Shown here piece by piece: positions 36,948 through 46,287 of a stretch of 64,000 bases of DNA. The notes below the pieces were generated by a model. That model had not been told where the DNA came from. It saw nothing but the letters and a program-made list of their open reading frames with translations, and searched no databases. The stretch is taken from the NCBI GenBank assembly GCA_035631875.1, contig DASQHX010000009.1, positions 169,558-233,557 of the forward strand. The letters run 5' to 3'. The position numbers and the translations under genes are program-made. The number at the start of each line of letters is the position of its first letter. Within the stretch, counting starts at the first letter, position 1. The DNA is from Nitrosopumilaceae archaeon. GTDB taxonomy: Archaea > Thermoproteota > Nitrososphaeria > Nitrososphaerales > Nitrosopumilaceae.

Positions 36948-36958
36948 ACTATATAAAT
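36948..36958 (+). promoter_or_regulatory. TATA-like element upstream of the epimerase gene
   Basis: ACTATATAAATC fits an archaeal TATA box. Transcription would start near 36980, leaving roughly 70 bases of leader before the TTG at 37051. Confidence 0.4.
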
Positions 36959-37050
36959 CATAAAATGTATAAAGTACAATCTAAAATTTCCAATAATCAT
37001 TTAGACAATGGTGATAAACAAATGGTTCTAATACCACTTGTACAGAAATT

Positions 37051-38076
37051 TTGCCATTGAACAAAAATAGCAGATTAAGAAACAGACGAGTTCTTGTTAC
37101 TGGTGGTGCAGGCTTCATAGGCTCTGAAGTTGTAAGACAGCTACATGGTTTGGGAGCAAAAGTAATTGTGTTTGATAATTATTCTTCTGGTAGAAGAAGA
37201 TATTTGGATGAAATTCTTGGTGTTCATCAGATCAAAGGCAACATTACAAATTCTGTGAAGGTAAACGAAGTTGTCAACAAATCTGATTACATAATAAACC
37301 TTGCAGCTTTGCCATTCATACCTGATTCATACTATTATCCTGCAGAATTTTTCAAAGTAAATGCAGAGGGTACTATTAACATGGCAATGGCAGCAATTAG
37401 ATCCAAGCGAATCAAAGGTTTTGTTCACATCTCAACTAGTGAAGTATATGGTAGTGCCAAAACTGTTCCAATGTCAGAAGAACACCCAACTTTACCACAA
37501 TCAACATACGCAACAAGTAAACTTGCCGGGGAAAGAGCGATATTTACTTTACATAAAGAGCATGGCTTTCCAGCTGTTATCATAAGGCCATTTAATAGCT
37601 ATGGACCAAGGATAACTCAACCATATATAATTCCAGAAATAATAAGCCAGATGTTTCATAACAAGAATTTTGTGAAATTAGGAAATGTTGAATCATTCAG
37701 AGACTTTACATATGTTTCAGATACAGCTAGAGGAATAATATCAGCACTGACAGAAGATAAAGCGATAGGAGAAACTATCAACATAGGAAGCAACAAAAGT
37801 TATAAAATAAAAGACCTTGTATTGTTGGTAGCAAAAATTCTCGAGAAAAAGGTCAAGATAGTGATAGATAAAGAACGATTTAGACCATTTGATGTTCAAA
37901 AGTTGGTATGCGATTATCACAAAGCCAAAAAATTACTTGGGTGGACACCCACAGTACCTATTGACGAAGGTCTGACAAAAACAATAGATTGGATGAGGAA
38001 CAATTCACCAGATTTTGCTACTCCTTTTGAGGGATGGGCAAAAACATACAGAATGAACCTAAGTCACAAGAAATGA
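37051..38076 (+). CDS. NAD-dependent nucleotide-sugar epimerase/dehydratase
   Basis: TGGAGFIGSEVV, STSEVYGS and YATSKLAGE supply the Rossmann motif, catalytic Ser/Thr and Y-x3-K. The layout fits GalE-like or UDP-glucuronate-type decarboxylase/epimerase families. The start is TTG at the first codon. It is 4 bases upstream of the His-type dehydratase, pointing to a three-gene unit with that and the fucose-synthase-like gene. Exact substrate unclear. Confidence 0.82.
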   Translation: MPLNKNSRLRNRRVLVTGGAGFIGSEVVRQLHGLGAKVIVFDNYSSGRRRYLDEILGVHQIKGNITNSVKVNEVVNKSDYIINLAALPFIPDSYYYPAEFFKVNAEGTINMAMAAIRSKRIKGFVHISTSEVYGSAKTVPMSEEHPTLPQSTYATSKLAGERAIFTLHKEHGFPAVIIRPFNSYGPRITQPYIIPEIISQMFHNKNFVKLGNVESFRDFTYVSDTARGIISALTEDKAIGETINIGSNKSYKIKDLVLLVAKILEKKVKIVIDKERFRPFDVQKLVCDYHKAKKLLGWTPTVPIDEGLTKTIDWMRNNSPDFATPFEGWAKTYRMNLSHKK

Positions 38077-38080
38077 AATC

Positions 38081-39355
38081 ATGACCTCAGTAAAACCAAC
38101 AATTATCAAATTAATACGAAAGAACTTTGAAAAGCGACACGAATTCATCCCTGGAAAAACTAGAATAGCTCTTATCGAGCCAGCGTTTGGGCCAGATGAA
38201 GTTATAGAAGCATTGGATTCACTGCTTACCACAAATGTTACAATGGGCAAGAAAGTAAAGAGATTTGAGCATCTTTTTTCAAGATACATCAAATCTCGTT
38301 TTTCATCAATGGTAAATTCTGGTTCTTCAGCTAATTTAGTTGCGCTATCAGCATTAACTAATCCTTGGTTCCAACGAAGGATTAAAAAAAATACAGAAGT
38401 AATAACACCTGCAGTCACATGGGCTACTACAGTATATCCTCTATACAATCTTAATTTAAAACCAAAATTCGTGGATATCAATTTAGAAAATTTCTGCATG
38501 AAAACAGACGATTTGGATAGAGCAGTTTCTTCTAATACTTCCTTGCTTTTGCCAGTACATCTACTTGGTAACGTTTGTGACATGTCTATTATAAAAGAAG
38601 TAGCTACAAAAAAAGATCTTCTGATAATGGAGGATTGTTGTGAAGCTCACGGCGCAGAATTTAAAGGAAAAAAGGTCGGAACATTAGGAGACATAGGAAC
38701 TTTCAGTTTCTTTCTTTCTCATCACATCACCACCATGGAAGGTGGAATGGTAGTAACGAATGACGAATCATTGCACGAATTGTCAAAAGCATTAAGAGCA
38801 TTTGGTTGGATTCGAGATCTCAAACTAAAAGAGAAATTCATGAGTAAATACCCGCACATAGATCCAAGATATTTATTTGTAAACTTGGGATATAATTTTA
38901 GGCCTTTAGAGATTCAAGGAGCTTTTGGCATTCATCAAATAGCAAAACTAGAAAACTTCATAAAAATAAGAAAAGAAAATGCAAGATATTGGAGTAGGAG
39001 ATTTTCACAATATGAAGATTACTTCATACTAACTAAGGAAACTCCCCATACAAGGTCGGTTTATTTTTGTTATCCATTAACAATTAAAAAAGACGCTCCT
39101 TTTGACAGAAAACATTTGTTAAATTATTTGAAGACAAAGAAAATAGAAACGCGCCCAATAATGTCAGGTAACTTTTTAGAACAACCAACTATAGAGTTTA
39201 TTCCTCATGCAAAGTATGGTAAATTAGAAAATTCAAAATTAGCTATGCGTAACTCATTTTTCTTTGGAAATCATCATGAAATAGATAAGCCCCAACGAGA
39301 ATATGTTGTAGATGTGATAGCACAGTTCATAGAATGCAAATTGTGGAAACGATGA
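38081..39355 (+). CDS. His-type PMP-dependent sugar 3-dehydratase (ColD/RfbH-like)
   Basis: A DegT-fold protein of 424 residues with NSGSSANLVALS (79-90) and MEDCCEAHG. In the PLP-lysine block it reads SHHITTMEGG, with H214 where related aminotransferases have Lys. A His there marks ColD and RfbH, which remove the 3-hydroxyl from 4-keto-6-deoxy nucleotide sugars. It follows the epimerase by four bases and precedes a GDP-fucose-synthase-like gene. This suggests a 3,6-dideoxyhexose such as colitose. A CDP-linked (RfbH) role would need a ferredoxin-like partner, not seen here. Confidence 0.8.
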   Translation: MTSVKPTIIKLIRKNFEKRHEFIPGKTRIALIEPAFGPDEVIEALDSLLTTNVTMGKKVKRFEHLFSRYIKSRFSSMVNSGSSANLVALSALTNPWFQRRIKKNTEVITPAVTWATTVYPLYNLNLKPKFVDINLENFCMKTDDLDRAVSSNTSLLLPVHLLGNVCDMSIIKEVATKKDLLIMEDCCEAHGAEFKGKKVGTLGDIGTFSFFLSHHITTMEGGMVVTNDESLHELSKALRAFGWIRDLKLKEKFMSKYPHIDPRYLFVNLGYNFRPLEIQGAFGIHQIAKLENFIKIRKENARYWSRRFSQYEDYFILTKETPHTRSVYFCYPLTIKKDAPFDRKHLLNYLKTKKIETRPIMSGNFLEQPTIEFIPHAKYGKLENSKLAMRNSFFFGNHHEIDKPQREYVVDVIAQFIECKLWKR

Positions 39356-39408
39356 GCCTTTGTAATTCTTGAAAATCGTTATTTAGCGTCAACATCATTG
39401 AATAATAA

Positions 39409-40347
39409 ATGGATTTGAAAGGGGAAAAAACTGTAGTAACAGGCGGATCAGGATTCCTTGGATCTAGAATAGTAAAATTCCTTGAAGAAAAAGGAGTAGA
39501 AGACATCACAGTACCACGTTCAGATACTTGTGATTTGAGAATTGCTGAAAATTGTGCAATGATTACAAAAGGTGTAGATATTGTATTTCATGCTGCAGGA
39601 AATGTTGGAGGCATAGGGTATAACAAAGATCATCCCGGTTCTGTGTTTTATGATAATATAATGATGGATACATTGATGATGGAAGAAAGCAGAAAGAATA
39701 ACGTAAAAAAATTTATTGCTATAGGTACTGTGTGTAGTTATCCCAAATTTGTGGATGTACCATTTTCTGAAGAAAAAATTTGGGAAGGATATCCTGAGGA
39801 AACAAATGCGTCATATGGTCTTTCCAAAAAAATGTTAATAGTTCAATCAGATGCATATCGTCAACAATATAATTTTAAATCAATAGTGCTTGTACAAACA
39901 AATCTATATGGACCAGGTGATAATTTCGATCCCAGTACCTCCCATGTAATACCGTCCTTGATAAAAAAAATTCATGATGCAAAAATACTTAATCAACACG
40001 AAATTGAGCTTTGGGGAGACGGAAGCCCGTCACGAGACTTTTTATATGTAGATGATGCCGCAAGAGCTGCTATTTTAGCAGCTGAGAAATATGAAAAAAG
40101 CGAACCAATCAATATAGGAAGTGGTAAAGAAATTACCATAAAAGAATTGGCAGAATTAATAATTAAATTAATGAATGCAGATCTCAGGATAAGATGGAAT
40201 ACACAAAAACCAAACGGACAACCACGTCGTTGTCTTAATATCGAAAAAGCAAAAAAAGAGATAGGGTTTATTCCAATTGTGAATATAGAAGACGGTTTAA
40301 AGAAAACTATAGAATGGTATGAAAGACAGCAAGAAAATAACAAATGA
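39409..40347 (+). CDS. GDP-L-fucose synthase/GDP-colitose synthase-like epimerase-reductase
   Basis: TGGSGFLGSRIV, HAAGNVGGIGYN, IGTVCSYP, YGLSKKML and TNLYGPGDNFDP-STSHVIP are all typical of the Fcl/WcaG and ColC group. It epimerises and reduces a GDP-4-keto-6-deoxy sugar to an L-sugar. Because the gene before it is a ColD/RfbH-type dehydratase, GDP-colitose synthase is a reasonable alternative to fucose synthase. Length (312) is normal. Gmd, which would supply the starting ketosugar, lies at 7393. Confidence 0.85.
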   Translation: MDLKGEKTVVTGGSGFLGSRIVKFLEEKGVEDITVPRSDTCDLRIAENCAMITKGVDIVFHAAGNVGGIGYNKDHPGSVFYDNIMMDTLMMEESRKNNVKKFIAIGTVCSYPKFVDVPFSEEKIWEGYPEETNASYGLSKKMLIVQSDAYRQQYNFKSIVLVQTNLYGPGDNFDPSTSHVIPSLIKKIHDAKILNQHEIELWGDGSPSRDFLYVDDAARAAILAAEKYEKSEPINIGSGKEITIKELAELIIKLMNADLRIRWNTQKPNGQPRRCLNIEKAKKEIGFIPIVNIEDGLKKTIEWYERQQENNK

Positions 40348-40398
40348 AAATCTGGTGAATAACAGTCTACCATATTGTTTGAGCATTTAATCTGAATA

Positions 40399-40410
40399 GT
40401 ATACTTATAT
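40399..40410 (+). promoter_or_regulatory. TATA-like element for the DPM-like gene
   Basis: TATACTTATAT lies about 34 bases before the TTG at 40438, giving a predicted leader of under ten bases. Confidence 0.4.
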
Positions 40411-40437
40411 CACACATGTATAGTCAATTCAGTAATT

Positions 40438-41322
40438 TTGATAGTAGTAGGAATACCAGCATATAACGAAGAAAAAAACATAGCAAGAATAATCGTAAAA
40501 TTACAAGAAGTCGCTGACAAAATAATAGTATGTAATGATGGTTCTACTGATTCCACGGGAATCATAGCTGAAAAAATGGGCGCCGTTGTTGTAAATCATC
40601 CAAAAAATCTAGGATACGGTGCTGGTATTAGAAGTATATTTCTCAAAGCATCAGAATTAGATTCAGATATACTTGTGACATTTGATGCAGATGGGCAACA
40701 TAGAGTAGAAGATATTCAGGCAGTATTAGAACCAATTATTAAAAACGAGGCAGATATTGTTATTGGATCTAGGTTTCTAAGTGGAAATGACAAAAATGTT
40801 CCAGCGTATAGAAAAGTCGGCATAAAAACAATAACAAATATTACAAATACTTCAACAGATCTGAACCTAACTGATTCTCAGAGTGGTTTTAGAGCGTATA
40901 ACAAAAAAGTTCTAAAAGATATTGTTCCTTCTGAATATGGAATGGGTGTTTCAACTGAGATTCTTATAAAAGCTAGTAAAAGAGAATACAAAATAAAAGA
41001 AGTTCCAATAACTGTATTGTATGATGGTGATACATCAACTCACCATCCAGTTTCACATGGGATATCAGTAATACTTAGTACGATGAAATTTGTATCCATA
41101 GAGCATCCTCTAAAATTTTATGGAATTCCTGGATTGATTTTCTTGACAATTGGTTTATTCTTTATAGTATGGACTCTTGAGGAATTTACATTAACACGTC
41201 AGGTTTGGACCAATATTTCATTAATAGGTATAGGTTCCATAATATTGGGTACAATGTTAACAATGACTTCAATAATGCTTTACTCCTTGATAAATGTCGT
41301 AAGAGAACGTCGTAGTGACTAA
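40438..41322 (+). CDS. DPM-like GT2 glycosyltransferase with two C-terminal membrane segments
   Basis: GIPAYNEEKNI, NDGSTDSTG, FDADGQH and GSRF are the GT2/DPM motifs. Two hydrophobic stretches at about residues 222-243 and 255-283 anchor it in the membrane. Such archaeal enzymes charge dolichol phosphate with a sugar for later extracellular transfer. The start is TTG, about 35 bases after a TATA-like site near 40400. The flippase-GT fusion follows 37 bases on, a good fit as user of its lipid-linked product. Confidence 0.85.
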   Translation: MIVVGIPAYNEEKNIARIIVKLQEVADKIIVCNDGSTDSTGIIAEKMGAVVVNHPKNLGYGAGIRSIFLKASELDSDILVTFDADGQHRVEDIQAVLEPIIKNEADIVIGSRFLSGNDKNVPAYRKVGIKTITNITNTSTDLNLTDSQSGFRAYNKKVLKDIVPSEYGMGVSTEILIKASKREYKIKEVPITVLYDGDTSTHHPVSHGISVILSTMKFVSIEHPLKFYGIPGLIFLTIGLFFIVWTLEEFTLTRQVWTNISLIGIGSIILGTMLTMTSIMLYSLINVVRERRSD

Positions 41323-41359
41323 AAAGCATATTACATGAAGTTAATGAAATTCATTTAAT

Positions 41360-44152
41360 ATGAGTAGTTGGAATAATATCAAAAATATTGTTACAAAATT
41401 CAAAGGTTTAACCACTATAGGATTTACAAATATAATAGCTAGTGCAATTTCTGGTCTTTTTTGGTTCTACATTGCTAGACTATTAGGGACAACACATTAT
41501 GGTGAGGTTAGCTATATCATTGCAATTTCTGGTATTGCACTTACGTTTTCACTTTTTGGATCTGGTAACGCTCTTTTAGTTTACACAGCTAAGGGAGTGA
41601 AAATTCAACCTCCAGTCTATTTTATTTCTATTGTCGCAATAGCAATTGCGTCTATTGTATTATACTTTATTTTTTACAATATTGGACTTTGTTTACTAGT
41701 TGTTGGTAATGGAATTTTTGGACTATCTACACTAGAATTACTTGGTTTAAAATCATACAAAAAATATGCACAGTATTTTATCATTCAAAGAATTCTAATG
41801 GTGGTTTTAGCAATTTCTCTTTATTATTTTATTGGTTATAATGGTATAATCATAGGCATTGGTTTATCTTACTTTCCAGCTTTGATACAATTATACAAAG
41901 TATTTAGAGGCTCAAAAATTGATTTTTCTCTAATAAAACCTCGTTTCAGTTTTTTGTTTATTAGCTATATACTGGATATTTCAAGAACATTTGGGAGTAG
42001 TATTGACAAAATTATTGTTGCACCAATGTTAGGTTTTGCTCTTTTGGGAAATTATCAGCTAGGAATACAATTTCTTTCAGTTTTAACCATTTTCCCTAGT
42101 GTTGTATATTATTACCTAGTACCACATGATGCAAGTGGAAATCCAAATGCGAGATTAAAAAAGATTTCAATTGTCATTTCTGTCGGTCTTGCAATTCCAT
42201 CAATTGTGTTATCCCCATTTATCGTACCTATTTTATTTCCAAAATTCACTGAAGCAGTTCAAGTAATTCAAATCGTAAGTTTGTCAATAATACCAATTAC
42301 CATAAGCAATATGTACATATCGAAATTTCTAGGAAATGAAAAGATTAGAATTGTACTTATAGGAGCAGGAATATTCATTGCAATTCAGATTCCAACCATT
42401 TTATTGTTTGGAAAAATTTTTGGAGTCAATGGAATTGCTTTGTCATATGTTTTAGCAACAACTGTAGAAGCAATATATCTAATCACTATAGATCGTTTGT
42501 ATTTCAAAAAGAGAATAATAAAGTTTGAAGATCAAAGTACAAAGTTTGAAGATCAAAGTACAAAGTTTGAAAATCAAAGTACAAAGTTTGAAAATCAAAG
42601 TACTACTAATAATAGAGTTTCAAACATTGATTTTATCGAGAGAAAAATTGAATTTTTAGTAAGAAATCCAATTATTTCTATTTTCATACTATGTACCATT
42701 GGTCTATTTTTCCGATTGTATTATTTTCCTTATAATGTTCCATTAACTCTTGATGCACTAAATAGTTATTTTTTCTATGCAAGTGATACCAGTATTTTGG
42801 GCCATTTCCCTACCAATCACATAGTAGGTAATAATGGATGGCCTGCATTTTTATCAATTTTCTTTACTATTTTTCGATTTGAAAATACGCTTGATTATAT
42901 GACATTACAACGTCTCATAACAGTATCATTTTCTGTATTAACAATCATTCCAGTTTACCTATTATGTAGAAGGTTCTTTGAGAAACCATATGCGCTTATC
43001 GGAGCAGCTATTTTTGCACTTGAGCCTCACATAATTCAAAATTCTTTACTAGGATTGACCGAACCGCTCTATATCATTCTGATAACGTTGTCATTAGTTT
43101 TGTTCTTTAGTTCAAATAAAAAAATTACATATGCTTCATTTGCTATCACAGGACTTGCATCTCTTGTTAGAACTGAAGGTTTGTTCTTATTTTTCCCATT
43201 AATAATTATGTTTTATGTAAAGAATAGAAAAGGAGGAGGGGCGATAGCCAAATCTGCATTTGCGGTTTCCATTTTTATTGCCACAATAATACCAATGGCA
43301 ATAATTAGAATCAAAAGTTATGGACAAGATTCATTGAGTAGTCGTATATCAGATGGTGTAACTGGTGTCTTGGCAACATCATCAGTTGGAAAAGATTCGT
43401 TTATTATTTTTATAAAAGGCATAATCAATATAGTAGAATTTACTGCGTGGTCACTAATTCCAATTTTAATATGTCTGGTACCAATAGGTATTTTTCTCAT
43501 ACTAAAGAAAAAATCATCAGAAAATATAACAATAATAGTAACCACAATTTCAATGAGTTTACCAGTAGTTTTTGCATTTTATTATCTACAAGATACACGT
43601 TTCATATACCCATTATTTCCAATATTTTGTATTTTATCAATTTTTACTATAAAGAAATTAGGAGCCAAGTTTAAAGATCAAAATATATTTTTGGTTTTAA
43701 TTATTGGTGGCATTATTCTTTCATCAGGCATCTTTTTAGATATCAAAAAATATGATTATGAACATCAAAAAGAATCATTTGGCATTGCACAAAGTATTAT
43801 CAGCATTGCAAAAGGAGTTAATGATTATTACCCCGATGATAGCTTTATCAAACCAGCTGAAATACCTCAAAAGTGGCCAGTTCTGAGTTCAACAATTCCA
43901 ACAAACACAATCATAATTCCTACCCAAGGTTTTGATTCCCTAGAAAAATACATTGAATCTTCAAAAAGTAAAGGTTTGACTGATTTAGTTGTAGATGGTG
44001 CAAAAAATCGCCCATATTTTCTTAATGATGTATTTTACCATGATGAAAAATATCCATATTTGGTAAAAGTGTTTGATTCTTGGAATCATGGTTACAAATA
44101 CCATTTAAAAATATACAAGATTGAATACCAGAATTTTGATCAGAATAAATGA
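41360..44152 (+). CDS. Wzx-like flippase fused to a GT-C (family 39/ArnT-like) glycosyltransferase
   Basis: Residues 1-385 are a multi-pass flippase of the polysaccharide-biosynthesis/MATE-like group (IIASAISGLFWFYIARLLG). Residues 388-415 are four heptads of KFE(D/N)QST. From about 430 a second multi-pass domain begins, with PLTLDAL, GNNGWPAFLS and LLGLTEPLY, resembling the PMT_2/GT39 membrane transferases. One uninterrupted frame of 930 codons joins them. The likely role is flipping a lipid-linked sugar and transferring it outside the membrane. The upstream DPM-like gene could make the donor. Confidence 0.8.
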   Translation: MSSWNNIKNIVTKFKGLTTIGFTNIIASAISGLFWFYIARLLGTTHYGEVSYIIAISGIALTFSLFGSGNALLVYTAKGVKIQPPVYFISIVAIAIASIVLYFIFYNIGLCLLVVGNGIFGLSTLELLGLKSYKKYAQYFIIQRILMVVLAISLYYFIGYNGIIIGIGLSYFPALIQLYKVFRGSKIDFSLIKPRFSFLFISYILDISRTFGSSIDKIIVAPMLGFALLGNYQLGIQFLSVLTIFPSVVYYYLVPHDASGNPNARLKKISIVISVGLAIPSIVLSPFIVPILFPKFTEAVQVIQIVSLSIIPITISNMYISKFLGNEKIRIVLIGAGIFIAIQIPTILLFGKIFGVNGIALSYVLATTVEAIYLITIDRLYFKKRIIKFEDQSTKFEDQSTKFENQSTKFENQSTTNNRVSNIDFIERKIEFLVRNPIISIFILCTIGLFFRLYYFPYNVPLTLDALNSYFFYASDTSILGHFPTNHIVGNNGWPAFLSIFFTIFRFENTLDYMTLQRLITVSFSVLTIIPVYLLCRRFFEKPYALIGAAIFALEPHIIQNSLLGLTEPLYIILITLSLVLFFSSNKKITYASFAITGLASLVRTEGLFLFFPLIIMFYVKNRKGGGAIAKSAFAVSIFIATIIPMAIIRIKSYGQDSLSSRISDGVTGVLATSSVGKDSFIIFIKGIINIVEFTAWSLIPILICLVPIGIFLILKKKSSENITIIVTTISMSLPVVFAFYYLQDTRFIYPLFPIFCILSIFTIKKLGAKFKDQNIFLVLIIGGIILSSGIFLDIKKYDYEHQKESFGIAQSIISIAKGVNDYYPDDSFIKPAEIPQKWPVLSSTIPTNTIIIPTQGFDSLEKYIESSKSKGLTDLVVDGAKNRPYFLNDVFYHDEKYPYLVKVFDSWNHGYKYHLKIYKIEYQNFDQNK
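42521..42604 (+). repeat. Four tandem 21-base repeats encoding KFE(D/N)QST
   Basis: Each 21-base unit encodes seven residues. The first two units read D at position 4 and the last two read N, a single base change. The array lies in the linker between flippase and GT-C domains and keeps frame. Length variation between strains is likely by slippage. Confidence 0.95.
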
Positions 44153-44190
44153 TGCACAAAAAATTATGTTTTCAAATTGCCTATAACCCA

Positions 44191-44202
44191 AGATATATAA
44201 AT
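44191..44202 (+). promoter_or_regulatory. Probable TATA box for the methyltransferase gene
   Basis: AGATATATAAAT is centred about 42 bases before the ATG at 44238, allowing a short leader of roughly 15 bases. Confidence 0.45.
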
Positions 44203-44237
44203 TTTTATGATAATTCCATTTCACAAGGTTTGATCAA

Positions 44238-45089
44238 ATGAATTGTATTTCTTGCGGTAGTACGTCATTTACTCCCTATTCAGAAAACTCGAATATGGAT
44301 TTACCCGTGTACAAATGTATAAAGTGTAATCTGTTAGTTACAGGTTCTACAGAAAGTGAGATCAGAGATAAATCAAAAAAGATCTATACCACCACATATT
44401 GGGAAGAACGAAAAGCAATTCAGTCTTTAGAGTCTAATTTTATGGATAAAACATCACAGTATAAATGGAAACATTGGAAGTCTCAGATTGAATACTGTAA
44501 ACCATATCTGGACAATAAAAAAGATCTACTAGAGATTGGCTCTGGTGCAGGACAATCACTATTTTATTTTGAAAATATAGGATACATGGTAACTGGAATT
44601 GAACCAGATTCAAGAAATGTTTCTCTAATAAACAGCAAGTTAAAGCATGGACAGTGTATAACCGGTTTTGCAGAAGATTCGAATATTGATGGAAAATTTG
44701 ATATAATTTGGATAAATCATGTTTTTGAGCATCTAATAAGACCCGATTTATTCTTAGTTAAATGTAAAAATAACTTGCGTGAAGATGGGATAATTTTCAT
44801 TGAGGTTCCAGAATGCAAAAACCCCAAAATTTTAAATGAATCAATACGTGAGAATCCATCCACATTTCATTTTACGAGAGAAACCTTAACGAATGTTGTT
44901 AGAAATTGCGGATACAAAGTAATACGATGTGATTCATTACGTGTTCCAACACTTATTGAAGCAGGGATTTGGAGAATAATGAAAAAATGTAGTTTTATAC
45001 CAATGAATCTTTATCCCTACTATCCTAGACTCATTACAGACAAAAATGATGGCCAACTAATCAGAATTATACTTTCAAAGGAACGATAG
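44238..45089 (+). CDS. Class I SAM methyltransferase with N-terminal zinc ribbon
   Basis: CISCGSTSF and CIKCNLL at the N-terminus make a two-CxxC zinc ribbon. LLEIGSGAGQSL is the SAM-binding motif and WINHVFEHL the post-I block. The general build is like the protein at 4455-5381. Such proteins are usual in glycan clusters and probably methylate sugars. The ATG follows a TATA-like site by about 40 bases. It is convergent with the next methyltransferase gene, eight bases away. Confidence 0.82.
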   Translation: MNCISCGSTSFTPYSENSNMDLPVYKCIKCNLLVTGSTESEIRDKSKKIYTTTYWEERKAIQSLESNFMDKTSQYKWKHWKSQIEYCKPYLDNKKDLLEIGSGAGQSLFYFENIGYMVTGIEPDSRNVSLINSKLKHGQCITGFAEDSNIDGKFDIIWINHVFEHLIRPDLFLVKCKNNLREDGIIFIEVPECKNPKILNESIRENPSTFHFTRETLTNVVRNCGYKVIRCDSLRVPTLIEAGIWRIMKKCSFIPMNLYPYYPRLITDKNDGQLIRIILSKER

Positions 45090-45097
45090 TCAAAAGA

Positions 45098-46141
45098 TCA
45101 TAATTTTTTTCCAGTTACGCTAATTCCACTTTCTATTTCCTTAAAATGAACTATTTTGGTTTTTGTATCTGCATACCATTTTCTAACTTGATCAGGTGTA
45201 TGTCTAAAAGCAAATTTTGGAAAATACCAATCAAAGTTTACACCTACACTTCTTTCAAAGTTTCCGTCTTTTGCCCAAAAGCATTTGAGAAAATACCAAT
45301 AAATGAATCTCTGTACATCATAAGTTCCAGATTTAATTTTCAAAACTGGAATGTCTCTAGGAATTTTTATTCTCTTTTTTAGTTGAGACAAGATCTTACC
45401 TAAATAAGTCATGTCTTTTGAAAATTCAATACATTCTTTTTCTGACATTATGGTTGTGTGTTCACGAATAAAATTGTCAGCAAATTCTCGCATTGGAGCT
45501 TTTTTGTTATAGACATAAATCGATATCATGCCATTTTTTTCCAAATATTTTGTGAGATTCTTAAATGATGTTTCTGTGTTTTTTGTGTGATGCAAAACTT
45601 GATCAGAACAAATAAAATTAAAAAATCTTTTTCTAAATGGCAGTCTTCGTATATCTGCTTGAAGAAAATGAATGTTTGTGGTTGTGCCATATCTTTTGTA
45701 TGCAAAGTCTATGCTTTCACTTGCATCTATAGCAAAAACATGAGATTTTGGATTTGAGGAAAACAATTTTGCGCTGTTTCCTATTCCTGTTCCTGCATCC
45801 AAGATTTTGCTTCTAGTTTTTAGAAATTTGTTAAAATTGGCAAGATTTTTCCAGCCAAATCTATCTAAAAACCAATTTTGTTGGTGAAGGAACCAGTTTT
45901 TTTGATGGTAAAATTTATTATATTTTTTCCATTTAGAAGAAAATGCCGCTTCGGTCTTAACAAAACCTGTTGTTTCATCAATAACTAGTCTTGGAATACC
46001 TCTGATAATTCTAAATTTATGCCTGTTATTACATACTAACAAACCGCTAACAATCTCATTTTTTTCATATTTTTCAGATTTGAGTGTAAAGCCTTTGTAG
46101 CATTTGGGGCAAACAATATAGTTTACTAGATTAGCTTTCAA
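45098..46141 (-). CDS. Class I SAM methyltransferase with Trm112-like N-terminus
   Basis: The first 60 residues (IVCPKCYKGF ... GLLVC ... IIRGIPRLV) resemble the Trm112/zinc-binding start of UbiE-like methyltransferases. ILDAGTGIGNSAK is the SAM-binding motif and FICSDQVLHHT the active-site block. The C-terminal third has a WYFPKFAFRHTPDQVRKWY segment. The start is TTG. The target is likely a lipid or sugar of the surface pathway; not determined. Confidence 0.82.
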   Translation of the reverse strand: MKANLVNYIVCPKCYKGFTLKSEKYEKNEIVSGLLVCNNRHKFRIIRGIPRLVIDETTGFVKTEAAFSSKWKKYNKFYHQKNWFLHQQNWFLDRFGWKNLANFNKFLKTRSKILDAGTGIGNSAKLFSSNPKSHVFAIDASESIDFAYKRYGTTTNIHFLQADIRRLPFRKRFFNFICSDQVLHHTKNTETSFKNLTKYLEKNGMISIYVYNKKAPMREFADNFIREHTTIMSEKECIEFSKDMTYLGKILSQLKKRIKIPRDIPVLKIKSGTYDVQRFIYWYFLKCFWAKDGNFERSVGVNFDWYFPKFAFRHTPDQVRKWYADTKTKIVHFKEIESGISVTGKKL

Positions 46142-46287
46142 GATCAGTCTTCAATTTTACCTAGGTAAATAAAAAGTAATGTAATAAATTCAAAAATTTT
46201 TAAATAATGTTAATGAATAGATTGCGGTGTAATGATTTTAGGCAGCATGTCTTAATATTAGTAAATGTTCTTGTGATGTAATTAAAA

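Noticed and set aside
36965-37060. 31-residue frame between a TATA-like site and the epimerase start
   Set aside because: It overlaps the TTG start of the real gene, has no recognisable features, and the TATA box lies too close to its ATG for a normal leaderless start.
42521-42604. Short regular repeats, as in a CRISPR array
   Set aside because: The units are direct, without spacers, in frame within a coding linker.
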